Positions 34,578 through 46,530 are shown, counted from the first letter of the stretch. The stretch is DNA of 64,000 bases from Piezodorus guildinii (GCA_023052935.1 CM041292.1:31879454-31943453); one strand, 5' to 3'. The notes: generated by a model not told the origin, from the letters alone. Translations and numbers: made by a program.

Positions 34578-35474
34578 AAAATCTGGTGCGGGCAACACAC
34601 GACTTCCAGTTACCTCCATTTTTAGAATCAATGAAAGAATTTTTGAATACAGTTAGAAATAAAAATACGTGAAACTATTAAAAAATTAATTAAATCGAAT
34701 TTATACGGAAACATGTGTTTTATTAAAAAATCTATTATATTATTATCTAAAATAATCAGTTAGTTTTATCTTCTTTTCATCACTTTTTATTAACTTTTAA
34801 AAGCTGAAGTATAACATAATATTTTTTAAAAAAATCGTTAGCTTTTCAACGGTATATCATAATGTATATTACTGCTCATATGTTCAAAAACAAAAAATTG
34901 CATTGACAAATATTTTTTCTGTTTTCTCTTTTAGTTGGGTACGAATTCATTCAATTTATATATTTACCTGTTTTTCATAATTGGTAACTAGATAATATAG
35001 TTATTTTTATAGAACCAACAAAATTAAAGATACTTTAGAGAAAGAAAATTTAAAATATCGGCATTTAAGCCCTGTCAGACCATTTTAATCTGGATAAAAC
35101 CTAAATGATATTAAAGCCCATTACATTTTACATCGATATAGCGACTTTTATCAAAATCGTCGGTACCGTTTTTGAGAAAATCGAAAAAAGGTGCAAAATG
35201 CATAGTATAAAGTGGCTTTTCTGGTTAACTCATTTTGATGAAAAAGGTTTTGTAATGTCTCGGGCGTATATTTGTCTTAAATATGAAATTTCAGTTTCAT
35301 AGGACTTACCGTTTTCGCCCGGGAGTTGCCACACACTCACAGACACATAGACCTTTTTGCTGGACTTGGTTATTTGGACTCAGGGGACCCTAAAATGTGT
35401 ATTTCCGTTAAAAACTGGAATTCGAAAATTTTCACGATCGCAATACTTTCCGTTACTTTATATAGTAAGTGAAA
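34578..35474 (+). mobile_element. ~0.9-kb repeat family, copy 1
   Basis: Begins ATCTGGTGCGGGCAACACAC and ends TATATAGTAAGTGAAA. Shares its whole length with copy 2 (35811-36742): TATCGGCATTTAAGCCCTG, TTTGAGAAAATCGAAAAAGG, GGGCGTATATTTGTCTTAAA and TTTCACGATCGCAATACTTT. No protein coding capacity, so it is non-autonomous or satellite-like. Confidence 0.85.
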
Positions 35475-35810
35475 AAAAAAAAAAAAAAAAAACCTATATA
35501 CTAATTCTTACGTGGTTTTACTAATGTACTCGTATCACAATTGCTTGTGGAGCCACCTGTGGTGTAGCATCACAACTTTTTATTCCCAAGATAAAGTGTT
35601 CATACCCGGCAAATGAACACAGGGTTTACTTGGTTCCCTATTCCCAAAAATTAGTTATGACACATATAATTTTGTTCCAAATCATAATAAATCATTTCTT
35701 CCTTTAACGCAAAAAATAAAGTTTTTTTTTTCGAACAGTTAACTTATCCTTTATTTACGGATGTTAATTTTTTTCATTTCTTTTGGACCATGTAGAAATA
35801 TAGAAAAAAA
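35475..35810 (+). mobile_element. Spacer with degenerate tRNA-derived SINE (family 1)
   Basis: Plus strand near 35553: GGAGCCACCTGTGGTGTAG matches the head of the SINE at 7622 (GGAGTCTCCTGTGGTGTAG), followed by TTCATACCCGGCAAATG where the B box and next body word (TTCGAACCCGGCAAATG) stand. The rest of the spacer is A/T-rich. Confidence 0.55.
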
Positions 35811-36549
35811 ATCTGGTGCGAGCAACACACGACTTTCACTTACCTCCATTTTTAGAATAAATTAAAGAATTTTCAAATACAGTTAGATATAAAAATGAGT
35901 GAAATCATTAAACAATTAATTAAATGGAATGTCTATAAAAACATAAGTTTTATTAAAGAATTGATTACCTTATTATCTAAAATAATCACTTGTATCAATT
36001 GATTGTGTATGAGATAATATTTTTTCTAAAATCTCAAGCTTTCCAACGGTATATCATACATGTATATTACTGTTCTTATGTTCAAAAACAAAAAATTGCA
36101 TACAAAATATATTTTTTCAGTTTTCTCCTTTAGTTGGGTATCGAATTTATTCAATTTATATATTTACCTGTTTTTCATCAGCGTTAACAAGATAATCTAG
36201 AAATTATTATTGAATCTACAAAATTAAAGGTACTTTAGGGGAAGAAAATTTAAAATATCGGCATTTAAGCCCTGTCAGACCATTTTATCTTAATAAAACC
36301 TACATGATATTAAAACCCATTAAATTTTACATCGATATAGCGAGTTTAATCAAAATCGTCGGAACCGTTTTTGAGAAAATCGAAAAAAGGTGAAAAATGC
36401 ATGATATAAAGTGCCTCTTCTGGTAAGCTCATTGTAATGAAAAAAGTTTTGTCACGTCTCGGGCGTATAGTTGTCTTAAATATGAAATTTCAGTTTCATA
36501 GGACTTACCGTTTCCGCCCGGGAGTTACCACCCACCCACCCACACACAC

Positions 36550-36618
<69 letters not shown>

Positions 36619-36742
36619 CTTTTTGCGGGACTTGGTTATTTGGACTCAGGGGACCCTAAAACGTGTATTTCCGTTGAAAACTGGAATTCGAAAATTTTCA
36701 CGATCGCAATACTTCCCCTTACTATATATAGTAAGTGAAAGT
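35811..36742 (+). mobile_element. ~0.9-kb repeat family, copy 2 with (CA)n expansion
   Basis: In direct orientation to copy 1. The left end has ACTTTCACTTAC (in CACACGACTTTCACTTACCTCC) and the right end GTAAGTGAAAGT, a perfect 12-bp inverted pair. Internally the short CACA tract of copy 1 has grown to about 70 bp of (CA)n at 36546-36615. The 127-codon frame over it is an accident of the repeat. Confidence 0.85.
36546..36615. repeat. (CA)n microsatellite inside copy 2
   Basis: About 33 CA units, absent or short in the sister copies. Confidence 0.97.
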
Positions 36743-36744
36743 AA

Positions 36745-37415
36745 TAATTTTATTAATATACTAAAAAGAAGAATATTAATTCAAATGCAAAAAGAATTAA
36801 ATAAATTTGTTTTAATATAAATTAATGAACAATTTATCCTTTCTTTATAATTTTTTAGAATGGATATAGTAACTTGTGGACATAAACGTAGAGTAGCTCA
36901 TCATTTAAATGCTGTTTGTTCCATGAAAATTAAATCGCACGGCTGATAATGAACTATATTACGTTTTATATTATATTTTTTAATTTTTTAATAAGTCCTT
37001 ACTATTACTTTGTAGTAAATTTACTTGGTGAAATAACGGTTGAAGGTACGAGGGTTACCTCAGGATAGCTGATGCATTAAATCAGGATGACGTCATAGTC
37101 GGATCACGTTGTACTCTGACATTATTCAACCTGCAGCCGTTATAATGTGGTCGACTCATGCTCAAAACTTTTAATAATGTTAATGCTTTATGGAAGTGAG
37201 GGAGGGTTATTTATTAGCGTCTAGTATTGACTGTTCCCATATGATGAATAGATTTACAACATTGCATTTAGCTTGGAACATCAGAAATATTACACATTAA
37301 TATTTTATCATTTACTATAGTAATCGTTTTATATGTTTTTGGTATAATAATAAACAATAATCATGATAATTAACAACATAAAGATAATTATTATTTCCTA
37401 TTTAGAAATGAGCTA
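36745..37415. other. AT-rich stretch, nothing recognised
   Basis: A GC-richer patch at 37035-37150 (GACGTCATAGTCGGATCACG, containing a TGACGTCA-like CRE word) is the only notable part. Confidence 0.35.
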
Positions 37416-37419
37416 CTAT

Positions 37420-37640
37420 TAGCTGAATTAATTAGAAGAGGGAGTGTGGACGGGCGGGAGAGGAATTAAAGGTGCTCCGGGCCGGATACAACTAGATATC
37501 AGTGCCTCCTGAATTTTTTACTGCCTCACCTGTTCACGGCTCCCAGTTGTCACTTTAGCGCGACACGCCTCTGTCATTTTTTAATGTCCTCCCTCCATCA
37601 TTGAGGAATCTTTATCCATGTCTCTCAGCAGGTTTTATAA
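37420..37640. promoter_or_regulatory. GC-richer island with CACCTG word
   Basis: GGACGGGCGGGAGAGG, CTCCGGGCCGGATAC, CCTCACCTGTTCACGG and TTAGCGCGACACGCC within 150 bp. No frame; candidate conserved regulatory element. Confidence 0.3.
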
Positions 37641-37974
37641 TTTATAAATCGTTAAAAGCAGAAGAGTAAAAGTTTTGATTTTTTTTTTTAAATTAATCAT
37701 ATACAGTTTTACGATAAAATAAATTATAGTATGCTATCACTGCCATCCTTTATTGAAAACTAATTAATGCCATAAATATTTACCATAAATGATAAACGGA
37801 TGACAAAAATTATTCTACAATGATTCTCATCAAGTTTATTGAAAAATATTGGCCGATTGTACATATTATACACTTAAAATTCAGTTATTTATAAAGCTAG
37901 AGGAAGAATGTAAAGTTTCTTCGAATTGGTATATAAAATATTTTAATGAGGTACTTGATATACGTTCTTAACGG

Positions 37975-38615
37975 TCATTTATAAATGGAAAAGTTTATAT
38001 TAATTTTTAAAAATATAAAGTTTTCTCTTATTTTGTTTTGTTTAACTAAAAATAAAACTGCCACAATTTGTGAAAGGCCCTTGACTTCAGTGCGAGATAG
38101 GAAAGTTATATTTCTTGACCAACGCTTATCCAAAGAATCGATCTGCCCAAGATCATATTCTATCTGGAGGGTTTTCTCCAATCGCATTTAAAGGTCAGAT
38201 ACAAACTTTATCGAGGCCTTGCTAAGATGAACTTACACGATCGGTTTTCCGAGATACCAGTCGAGGACATGCAATTATTGAGAAAAAAAAATTATTAGAA
38301 TGAAGGATTTGTTTATATTTTTAATACATTTCTTTGATTCTGTTTAAACAATAACTTATTGTACATCATAAAAGAAAACAAAAAATGAACGATTTTGTCT
38401 TACATAGCATAATTGGATCGGCATCATTCCAGATGTTTGAAACAGCTAAACGGTCTATTTGTCAGGTTAATGTTTAATATACAGAACAACGTAATAAACT
38501 GTAACTTAAAAGAAATGCTTAAGTCGACTTCAGGACGGATTTTTATCCATAATCTGAACCTCTGAGGTAGGATCGCAATGTGCTCAACGAGTATTTCTCT
38601 TCTTAACGTGCACAT
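37975..38615. other. Unrecognised segment with short frames on both strands
   Basis: Bases 38060-38270 are GC-richer. Minus frame 38187-37975 (70 codons, with EYDLGQIDSLDKRWSRN) and minus frame 38615-38424 (63 codons) look protein-like but match nothing I know. Possibly an old transposon next to the RTE relic at 38660. Confidence 0.25.
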
Positions 38616-38659
38616 AATTATAATGGCGTTTGCAAACCTGAAGGTTTGATGGCGATAAG

Positions 38660-38885
38660 ACCAATTTTTTACTACTCACATTCGCCCTATGATCACAGTC
38701 CAAGCTAAGCCCACGAGATCAGACATTGCAATCCTCCCACAAACTCCTCGGCTACCAGTTGGTTCATCGTATACCAACTTTTTCGGAATCCGTTTTACGT
38801 TGAGCCTAACAACTTTACACGCCCAACTGAGTCGCTGCACTGCTATCAACTTAATTATACGGACATTGTACAAAGTTTGTAATTT
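38660..38885 (-). mobile_element. RTE-like LINE C-terminus, degraded
   Basis: Minus frame: IIKLIAVQRLSWACKVVRL then RIPKKLVYDEPTGSRGVCGR and GLAWTVI. The pattern follows RTE-type C-termini (R.RW.GHV.R....PKK......G.R..GRP...W...GL.W) and is the same subfamily as 60810-61345. Truncated on both sides. Confidence 0.7.
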
Positions 38886-39059
38886 CGTGTTTTTAATTTT
38901 CTCAGTGGCCTTATCCTTCTTATGACCAATTATTTCAATTTGTACCTCTTCAATGATATTTTTGTAAATGTAATTTTTTGTATTTATTTATTGTAATTTC
39001 CAATGTTTTATACAACACAATGATTAATTATGCTGAGTGAAGAAAAGTAGTGAAAATGT

Positions 39060-39715
39060 CTTCAGAAAGAACTGCCCAGTGGTAGATCTTCACTTACTAT
39101 TTTGGGGAAGTAAGCCCTGAGGCCACTTCTTTCAATCGCCTCGGTGCGTTATCAGGAATATCTAAGGGAGATAGATTACGGACAAGTGGGTTTACGTGGG
39201 CAGGGAGTTAGAATGAAAAGAGGTGTATCTATCACGGGCTATGTCTGCAACAAATGGGATGTTTAGGTCATTGTGAAGGAATCGATTTTTAAGAAAAAAT
39301 GAGAGACATTCAGAATTTCGCGAAGGATTTTGGATGGGGTGAGGGAGGAATTAGATGGTTTAGTAGAGCCCCAAAGCTCGATTTCAGATGTCCAAATAGG
39401 TCTGATAATAGTGATGTTAATGAGTCTTTTGTAATATACTAGAAGTTTTGAACTTTTGTCTAGTAAGTGTGTTAGTAATCGGTATCTTCGAGCAGTTTCT
39501 TGTCGTTTCAGTCTTGCGTAAGGATTCCAAGTCAAGATGGAGACCTAGGTATAGGATTTGTTCTACAGGAGTAAGTGTGATGTTATGAAAGGATACGACG
39601 GCATGAAGTAACCGGTTTGCGATGAAGGTTAAAGGGGATTTGGTGGAATTTAAATGTAAATTTAAAAACAAATATTTGAAATTAGGTATTTTAGTATCAT
39701 TCAATGAATATTACT
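39060..39715 (-). mobile_element. Jockey-like LINE, ORF2 C-terminal third, frameshifted
   Basis: The minus strand from 39704 reads FIANRLLHAVVSFHNITL and ILYLGLHLD, then after a frameshift MTWNPYARLKRQETARRYRLL, HLLDKSSKL, RPIWTSEIELWGSTKPSN. Further down, in shifted frames, come LHNDLNIPFV (near 39255) and PLDIPDNAPRRLKE (near 39150), just before the 3' UTR at about 39090. These are the connected C-terminal motifs of Jockey ORF2. It is 5'-truncated and dead. Confidence 0.88.
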
Positions 39716-39849
39716 TCAGTGATAAACAAATATTGATGGGAATTTATTTTATTTAGTTTTTCGAATGATCAAGGGTCATGATATTTATATATTATTTTTT
39801 TTAAATATTTTATGTACAAAGATAGACACGGATGATTTAGCTCTCCTTA

Positions 39850-40160
39850 TTGTAATACACCGTTTCTCTTGTCATACCTCTTACCCGCCGTAGCACTTTA
39901 CAACTTTTCCTCCTTTGGATCTAGAGACTCACATGTTTCCTCTTAGACCAAGATCCCCCGACTCTTCCGCCTTTGCTGCCCTCGAGAAGACGACTCGGAA
40001 GAAGAGAGTGAGGAATAATGAAGTCAGATATAAATGCGTTACTTAGGCTGTAGTCCAGAGTGCTGGTGGGGGGTGGTCGATATACCGATTTCAGATCTCT
40101 CCAGCAGCAGGCGCTCAGATACTGGAGAAAAATTCTTACCACCACGCCCGCTCTACGATA
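39850..40160. promoter_or_regulatory. GC-richer island
   Basis: Contains CCCTCGAGAAGACGACTCGG, GAGTGCTGGTGGGGGGTGG and CAGCAGCAGGCGCTCAG. An 81-codon minus frame (39921-40166) is unrecognised. Candidate regulatory element. Confidence 0.3.
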
Positions 40161-40164
40161 TTTC

Positions 40165-40980
40165 ACAACAATCCATCTATGTCTTTCGCTCTTATAAATT
40201 GGTCATTTCTTATATAATTTTTTTTTTAATTTAATACTTCTGATCAAAGAAGCGTTTAATACAATAGGTAAGAAAAAGAAGGAGATGGGAGCATCTCATG
40301 AGCAGCAGTGTTAAAGAAAAAAATGAGAAAAACCTCAGACCAACAGTATATAAACGCTAAATTAAATAAAATAATAATTATAAAGTAAAAATCATAAAAA
40401 GATATATAGCACGATATTAATTCTACTACTCTATGACTGATTTTCTGGTATTTTTTAATTTTAGTTTTGGCGTAAAATACAAATTATTATTTATAAAACT
40501 CGTGATTAATTTCAGACATTCAGTTCTATATTTTTTTTGGATTCCTATTAATTAATTTATTTTAAAGTATTGCTACTACAATAGTACATTAGGATATAAC
40601 TAAATTGCTATTATTTATTTGAAGAAACGGTGGCTTGAATAATTTTCATATTCGTTATATAAGCAAATAGTTTCAGTAAAAAGCGGGTTTAAAAAAATTA
40701 GATAAAGAGTATAAAAAAATATATGAAACATTACTTTGTTACTTTTTTTTTTATAAGTGTGATGTAGTTCTTGATATGCGATAAAATAAAAATGTTCAGA
40801 AAATATAAAAATGTATTCTCTATATTCTTCATAGTGACTAAATTAAAAGTATTTCATTTAGATATCATTTATAATTTAACTTATTTTTTCTTGCTTACTA
40901 ATATATTAATGATTTTTCCTATTCTTTTTAATTGTGAAACTTATACATTTAAGCTCATAAAATAAAATTAGTTGACAAAA
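40165..40980. other. AT-rich stretch, nothing recognised
   Basis: A/T-rich. The 64-codon plus frame near 40771 is Ile/Phe/Lys-rich as expected by chance. Confidence 0.45.
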
Positions 40981-40984
40981 AAAA

Positions 40985-41225
40985 AGAGTCACATACAAAA
41001 ACTGCGATCCTAAAGACTAGCTCCTTGGTACGTCAATAACAAAACTCTACATACGGACTCATTTTCGCATTTCCATAGCAAATTACACGGACACGACAAT
41101 AGTCTAAAAAGGAATATCTCATCATTGAAATGATTGTAGAAGAAGGCTGAAAAGAAGTTGGATGAGAGAGCTTCTCTCCTAAATTAAAGGGGTGCTGCTG
41201 GGCAATTCCTTTCTCCATGCTCATC
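40985..41225 (+). mobile_element. Jockey-like LINE C-terminal fragment
   Basis: The plus frame near 41023 reads PWYVNNKTLHTD then FHSKLHGHDNSLKRN, followed in another frame by CRRRLKRSWMRELLS and a stop. PWYV.N.TLH.D and the RRLKR-W-x-x-DLL end are Jockey ORF2 C-terminal motifs. It is the only plus-strand copy of this set. Confidence 0.72.
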
Positions 41226-41574
41226 ATGAACCGCTGCTTATGTTTCTATAGTATATTTGCTTATTGTCAATTATTGAGTAACAAATAGAAAACAAAAAAT
41301 ATTGGGCGTATTTGACATAATTGAATTTTAAGCTATTTATACTAGAAATCATAAAAAATGATATAATGGAAATCATAAAAAAAATATAGACATTTACTCA
41401 TTAAATATATCGTTTTAGATTGATCATTGAATTAATTTAGCCAAAGTAGCATAAATAAAAAATATTTTACGGTTTAAATATTTATTTTTCTGTTTATGAT
41501 GGATTAAAATGAACGTTTGATATAAACTATACTTTGGTGTATGTAAAAATGTTGGAATTCCATATCTGGATTCC

Positions 41575-41860
41575 TCTAAGGTATTCCGTGCATAAGAGAG
41601 AAGAGCTTCTGAGGAGAGTAGGTAAACGGATTGCTTGAAACGGAACTGGCGAAAGGGCGTGTTGTGTATGTGAGAATAAAAACGAATAAAGAGAACGAAA
41701 AGAAAAAAAAAAAAGGAAAAATAAAGAAAAGAAAAAAACGCGGCTACCTGGATTTACAACTTAGAGCTGACAATGGCTTTGTGGAGACTGGTCCCAGTTC
41801 TCGTTGTGCCTCTATACACCTCCGCCAACTCCTCTCAATACCGACAGCCTAGGATTTACT
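41575..41860. other. GC-richer island
   Basis: Bases 41575-41690 and 41740-41852 are GC-richer around an A-rich core. A 73-codon plus frame runs across the A-rich core and is not recognised. Confidence 0.2.
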
Positions 41861-42009
41861 AAAACTTTACTATATTTTATACTTTTTTAATATTTTCTAA
41901 GTATTTTAATTTTATTTAGAATAGATGTAATTTAATAATTATTTTTATTGAAATTAAAATTCGAGGATTGAAGTTTTGAATTGAAATTGAAAAAAAAAAT
42001 GAAAAATTG

Positions 42010-42115
42010 AGGAAAAGATCTTCATTAGGCCAGGAACCTAGCTGAGGATAGAGAGGGTTGAAGCCGGTGTTAAATGCTTCCCTACGCTGATACACCACTA
42101 TAAGAATCCCAAATA
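42010..42115 (-). mobile_element. Degenerate tRNA-derived SINE
   Basis: Minus strand from about 42105: TAGTGGTGTATCAGCGTAGG (A box) and CCGGCTTCAACCCTC (B box, GGTTCGAACCC altered) at tRNA-like distance. Probably family 1, diverged. Confidence 0.5.
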
Positions 42116-42479
42116 TCCATTTTTATTACTTTATTACTGATATTCCAAGGATGATAGTATTTATACATATAAAAACGCTGCAATTATTACATAATAAAAT
42201 CCACTCATTATTACCACGACGGATTAAGATAATGGTTTCCGAAGGTTCTAGTTCTATGGGGATAATGGTTCTAGTACTAATAGACATTTTTTTTAAGTTG
42301 ATTCTTTATCATATTTGCATTAAGTGCTTCATAAATGTTTGATAATTTTAGTTTTATCCAAAAGGTATTAAGTACATTTTAGTTTCATTTTAAAGCATTT
42401 ATATTGTAGAATATTCCTTAAGTAATGTAGACTAAATATTCCTAAAATAAATAGACTTGAAAAAGGTTTAAACTTTGCC

Positions 42480-42960
42480 GTTGGGGATTTTTCTTTTCTT
42501 TCATGTATCTTTATTCACACCTGTCAGAAGCTATCTGACAATCAGTAAATGTGATGAGACATGGTAGGCAGGAGGAATGAAAGTGCCTAGGAGCACCTCT
42601 TCATAGGCTTTAATTTAGCAAAGGAGGTCTCTCGTCCAGCTTCTTTTCAGCCTTCTTCTGAATGACATTTCAGCTATTGACGTATTATTAATCAGTCTAT
42701 CGTAATGTCCGTTAAGTCAAGGACTCTATCGTTATGAGTCTTGAAATTTCTGTTGAAATGATTGCAGTTTTTGTATGTAAGTATTTTTTGCTGAACCAAA
42801 AATTTGTGAAGCGTAAGTCCAAATTGGTTTAAGTAGGTTTGTGTATGTATTCAGTTTCTGTCTAATTTTTAATTTTGATGATTTAGATAAAATAGAGTAT
42901 AGTACTTTCAGTCGGTGGTTGAGAGTATGTCTTTTCATCTTGACATGTGGGCCTTGGGGT
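42480..42960 (-). mobile_element. Jockey-like LINE C-terminal fragment
   Basis: The minus frame 42938-42732 reads HTLNHRLKVLYSILSKSSKLKIRQKLNTYTNLLKPIWTY then QIFGSAKNTYIQKLQSFQ, the Jockey thumb region. Downstream (near 42650) is an RRRLKRSW-type segment, and the 3' UTR ends near 42500. Closely related to 13640-14285 and 59500-59960. Dead fragment. Confidence 0.83.
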
Positions 42961-42999
42961 GGTTAGTCACCCTTCGATCGAGTTGAATTAAATTATTTT

Positions 43000-43375
43000 T
43001 TTAATACCTAAATTCGAAACCATATCGACTTCAGTGTTATAGAACTAGATATTTTAGAATACAACGAGAAAAACGTTGTGTAGTAGTTCAAGTATTTAAA
43101 GGAGGCAAAACTGTTACAACAGAATATAATTACCATCTGATGCCAATGATTATTTGGGTAAAAGAAAGAAAATAAAATTTAATAAAAACTAATTTCTGCG
43201 ATAATAAAGGCTTGGAAATATTGAAATTAAAAATTTCAATAAAATAAAATAAAACAGATTAAATTCATCCATTTATTTTTCGATCACCTTTGGTTAATTA
43301 TTTTCAATAATGAACCTTTGTAATAAAACAAAAAAATACTCCCGTCAAAATTTGATAATTAAATGCACAGCATAA
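43000..43375. other. AT-rich stretch, nothing recognised
   Basis: No gene or classified repeat was seen. Confidence 0.4.
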
Positions 43376-43379
43376 CAAA

Positions 43380-43600
43380 ACAATCATTGAAAGCGGTTTA
43401 GAAATATCAGTAATATAGTGTTTTGAAATTAGCTGTGGTGATTGGCCATTTTCCTATGATTAATTTATCGTTTTTAATATTGGTTAATTGCCTGTAAAAA
43501 GCTATATAAATTGTTATACCCTAATGCAGTTATTTGGAAATAATATATCATTGTGTAATAATTTCTAGGGTTTTTTCAGTTCATAGTTTTCCCTTGCTAA
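43380..43600 (+). repeat. Dispersed AT-rich repeat, copy B
   Basis: Matches 25840-26240 in ordered words (GGTGATTGGCCATTTTCCT, GGTTAATTGCCT, AATATATCATTGTGTAATAA). Diverged, unclassified. Confidence 0.5.
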
Positions 43601-43744
43601 ATTTGAATACATTCGTTTGGTTAGGTATTTTATTTACATAAATCTGAATACATGTAAACATAATACTGTATTTTTACAGATTAATATTTATTACAACTTA
43701 TAATTATTTGTCAGATGAAAGGGAAATATTTGTAGAGCTAACCG

Positions 43745-44166
43745 AAACACGTAACTGGTCTTGAAAGCAAACAGGGGCCGAGTGATGACATGCGTAATCG
43801 ATTCCTACATTAGTAATGGCGGTAAACACGCTCGAAACGCAACGTAAACTCGATTCCATCTTGATAACGGTTTGTTCGATGGTAGGTTATTTTGTTGTAA
43901 CGATTATTACGAACTATAATAAAGGTGATTTCGAACATGCTCCTACTTTTTAATTCAGTTGCGATTCCTAGCAAAACTCCCATAGAGTCGAGTTGCACTC
44001 TGTCACGCGATTTCGTGACTCGGACGGATTCAACTATTATGTTATAAATTGTGTAAACATTCGAATCACGGTCTTCAGATGTCGGAGAAAGAGAACGATG
44101 CAATGCGGGGACTTCGATTGGATTTAAATGCAGACATGTCTGTTCATTGTTTTTAGAATTGAACAA
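43745..44166 (-). other. CpG-rich segment with 118-codon minus frame, unrecognised
   Basis: This 420-bp stretch has more than 20 CpGs in otherwise CpG-poor DNA (GCGGTAAACACGCTCGAAACG, GTCACGCGATTTCGTG, GACTCGGACGG). The minus frame 44166-43810 is open for 118 codons, the longest unclassified frame in the window, and its product (LSPTSEDRDSN, DGIEFTLRFERVYRHY) is not low-complexity. I do not recognise it. It may be an unannotated exon, a domesticated transposon piece or a DNA transposon body. Confidence 0.35.
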
Positions 44167-44169
44167 AGC

Positions 44170-45180
44170 GATTTAAAATAATTTGAATATAATTTAATTT
44201 TTTTCAATAGTATAGAGTCATGCTAAAATATATCTCCATTCCTTCTTAAAAACAAACAAATATGTTAAAAAAAAGTTCAACGAACTATATTAATTTTTAA
44301 TCAGTCTTATAAACTTTTTATTTCTCTAAAGAATGCATTTAAACTTTTGAAAAAACGACGGAACAGTTTTAAGAAATTATGAATTTTGTTTTTAGAGAAC
44401 GCTTTGTCATTATCTCTGATAAAATATTAGCTCTGTGATGCGAAACATCAAACTGATCATTTTACCGCTATTGCAGCAATAATACTAAAAGAAGTTAAAA
44501 ATACTGCAAAACAAGTGCATAACTCATAGAAATTGTTAATTTAAAAAGATAACAGGAAAAAGTATCATGGGAGTAAAGAGGCACACATCTGCCATCGGGC
44601 ATACTCAGCCAGAACAACGATAAAATACGTTATTTTCATCTTCAAGTTATTAGCAATTAAATTTTTTTTCGTTTACGTTTTATCTAGTGTTATTTTTATT
44701 ATAAGTCACCGAGTGTAGAATTGATGGTCTTAATTAGTATTTTAATTTTAAAATCTATTTTTGTAATATCACAGATTTGAACCATTAACGTGGCGTCCAT
44801 ACCAAGGGATTAATTAAATTAGCGTTGGGTATTAGAATAGGTGCTAAACCTTTTTGATTATAAGCATTAAATACATTTATATTAACATTATCGTTATTTT
44901 TTAAATAAAAAATGTGTGTTATTTAACATTTTTTTCTGTTTGATTTGTTGGTTTTTTTTTTTATTTCTTTTTAAAAATTAATTTATTTCTATTTTTAATT
45001 TTTTTCTCATTAGTATTTTTTTATTTTATTTTTGTTTTATTTTATTTTATTTATTTTTGTTACCTCATAATTCCCGTATCAGATGCCTTTTTTTACGAAT
45101 AGTAAAATTTTGAAACAACATAAAAAAAATAAAAAATCAGAAATAGTGATATCATAATAATACAGATTGGTGTAAAAGAC
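44170..45180. other. AT-rich stretch, nothing recognised
   Basis: Bases 44560-44640 form a weak GC-richer patch (GGCACACATCTGCCATCGGGC). Otherwise homopolymer-rich A/T. Confidence 0.4.
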
Positions 45181-45183
45181 AAA

Positions 45184-45605
45184 TTAAAATGTTTTCACTA
45201 TATTTAGGAAATATATGTAGTAATTATCAGGTAGATGCCTAATTGCGTTACATTCTTCCGTATTAGGCTCATTAAGTTGCAAGTGATGGCATAAATATTC
45301 AAGAGCACACAAGCATTCTCCTCGTAGCCTTTGCTTAAATGCTCCCTGCGTTTTCGTTTTGTAGCGCAGGGTGGTCTGTTCCATGCCTACTATAACCGAA
45401 GCGTGCATATCATTTTCATACGCTTATGAACCATCGCACAATCCGAGTAACAATAAATTACAAGCTGTATTCCACCTCCTAAGTCGTATTCCAATGAAGA
45501 ATGTCCCCCATGAGCATCCTGGGCTTTGCGATAAAGATAAGGCTGAGAGGTTTCCATTGCTTCATGAAGTAGTATCTTCTTAGTCGATATAAAGTTCAGA
45601 ACCAT
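45184..45605 (-). other. Two adjoining unrecognised minus frames
   Basis: Frames 45605-45390 (71 codons: EAMETSQPYLYRKAQDAHGG) and 45408-45184 (74 codons: TQGAFKQRLRGECLCALEYL) overlap by 19 bases in different frames over a GC-richer block. Together they look like one frameshifted old coding sequence of about 140 codons. No family was recognised; transposon relic or pseudogene. Confidence 0.3.
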
Positions 45606-45609
45606 TGGC

Positions 45610-46530
45610 TCAAATAGTTTAAACGTTGAATTAAATAGTTTAGAATGAATATCGCACGAAGAGCCAATAATTTTTTTTATTACAGCTAATCTTATTTTGC
45701 AAACTCCCTAGCAAATACGTAATTTGGCCAAACCGCAGTCTTAACATAACAGAATAAATTTATGAATATTAACTTTTACATTTAAAAGTCAGAAATAGTA
45801 AAGATAAGAATCTTACAAATGCCTGTGTGAAATTAAGATCGGCTCTTCTAGGGCATCTTGGCCGGATTCATTATTCAGAATATTGATTGATGATAAATTT
45901 GATTTTTAAACAGTTGCAGTATTTGTGCTATTTTTTAAAAACAATGCTTAATGTCTTGATTTTTAAATTTCATATTTATTAAAATCCAGCGTATTATGAT
46001 TTTATTCAAAAGTCGTATATATCCTGATTAAACATGATTCTGTTAATGGTATATATAAATCCACTAGCAATTCATAATCCTGTCATGATATCACTTTGAT
46101 ATCAATCTATATATACGAAATATATAATGAATGTATTGTAGGTATATGTTTATTTTTTATCAGACTTTCATGGCATAGTAAAATATTATTTTACATTGAT
46201 TGTTTATTTTTTATCCTTTTTTTAAAATATTGTATGCCTTTTTAAATCTTCTTTCTTCTGCCCTGTTTCCTCTGTTGTGATATTTTTTTTTCTTCACTGA
46301 AAGTTTCACTTCAAAAATCCCTTTTTGTATGTTACCTGCTCATATTCCACTATTAGCCATAATCCGTTTATAGAATATTGATTTTTTTTTTTTTAATTTT
46401 CCTATTAATTAGCTAAGTGAAAATTATTTATTTTAATTTAGATACATCACTAAAAATGGAAAAATATTTTTTAATTGATTCATCCATGCCTTTCACCTTG
46501 ACCAGCTCCTTGTTTTATTATTTACTCAGT
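45610..46530. other. AT-rich stretch, nothing recognised
   Basis: Only a short GC-richer patch at 45835-45870 (GGCATCTTGGCCGGATTC). Confidence 0.4.

Noticed and set aside
36437..36820. 127-codon frame with His-Thr repeat
   Set aside because: It crosses the (CA)n tract inside a noncoding repeat copy whose sister copies do not keep the frame.
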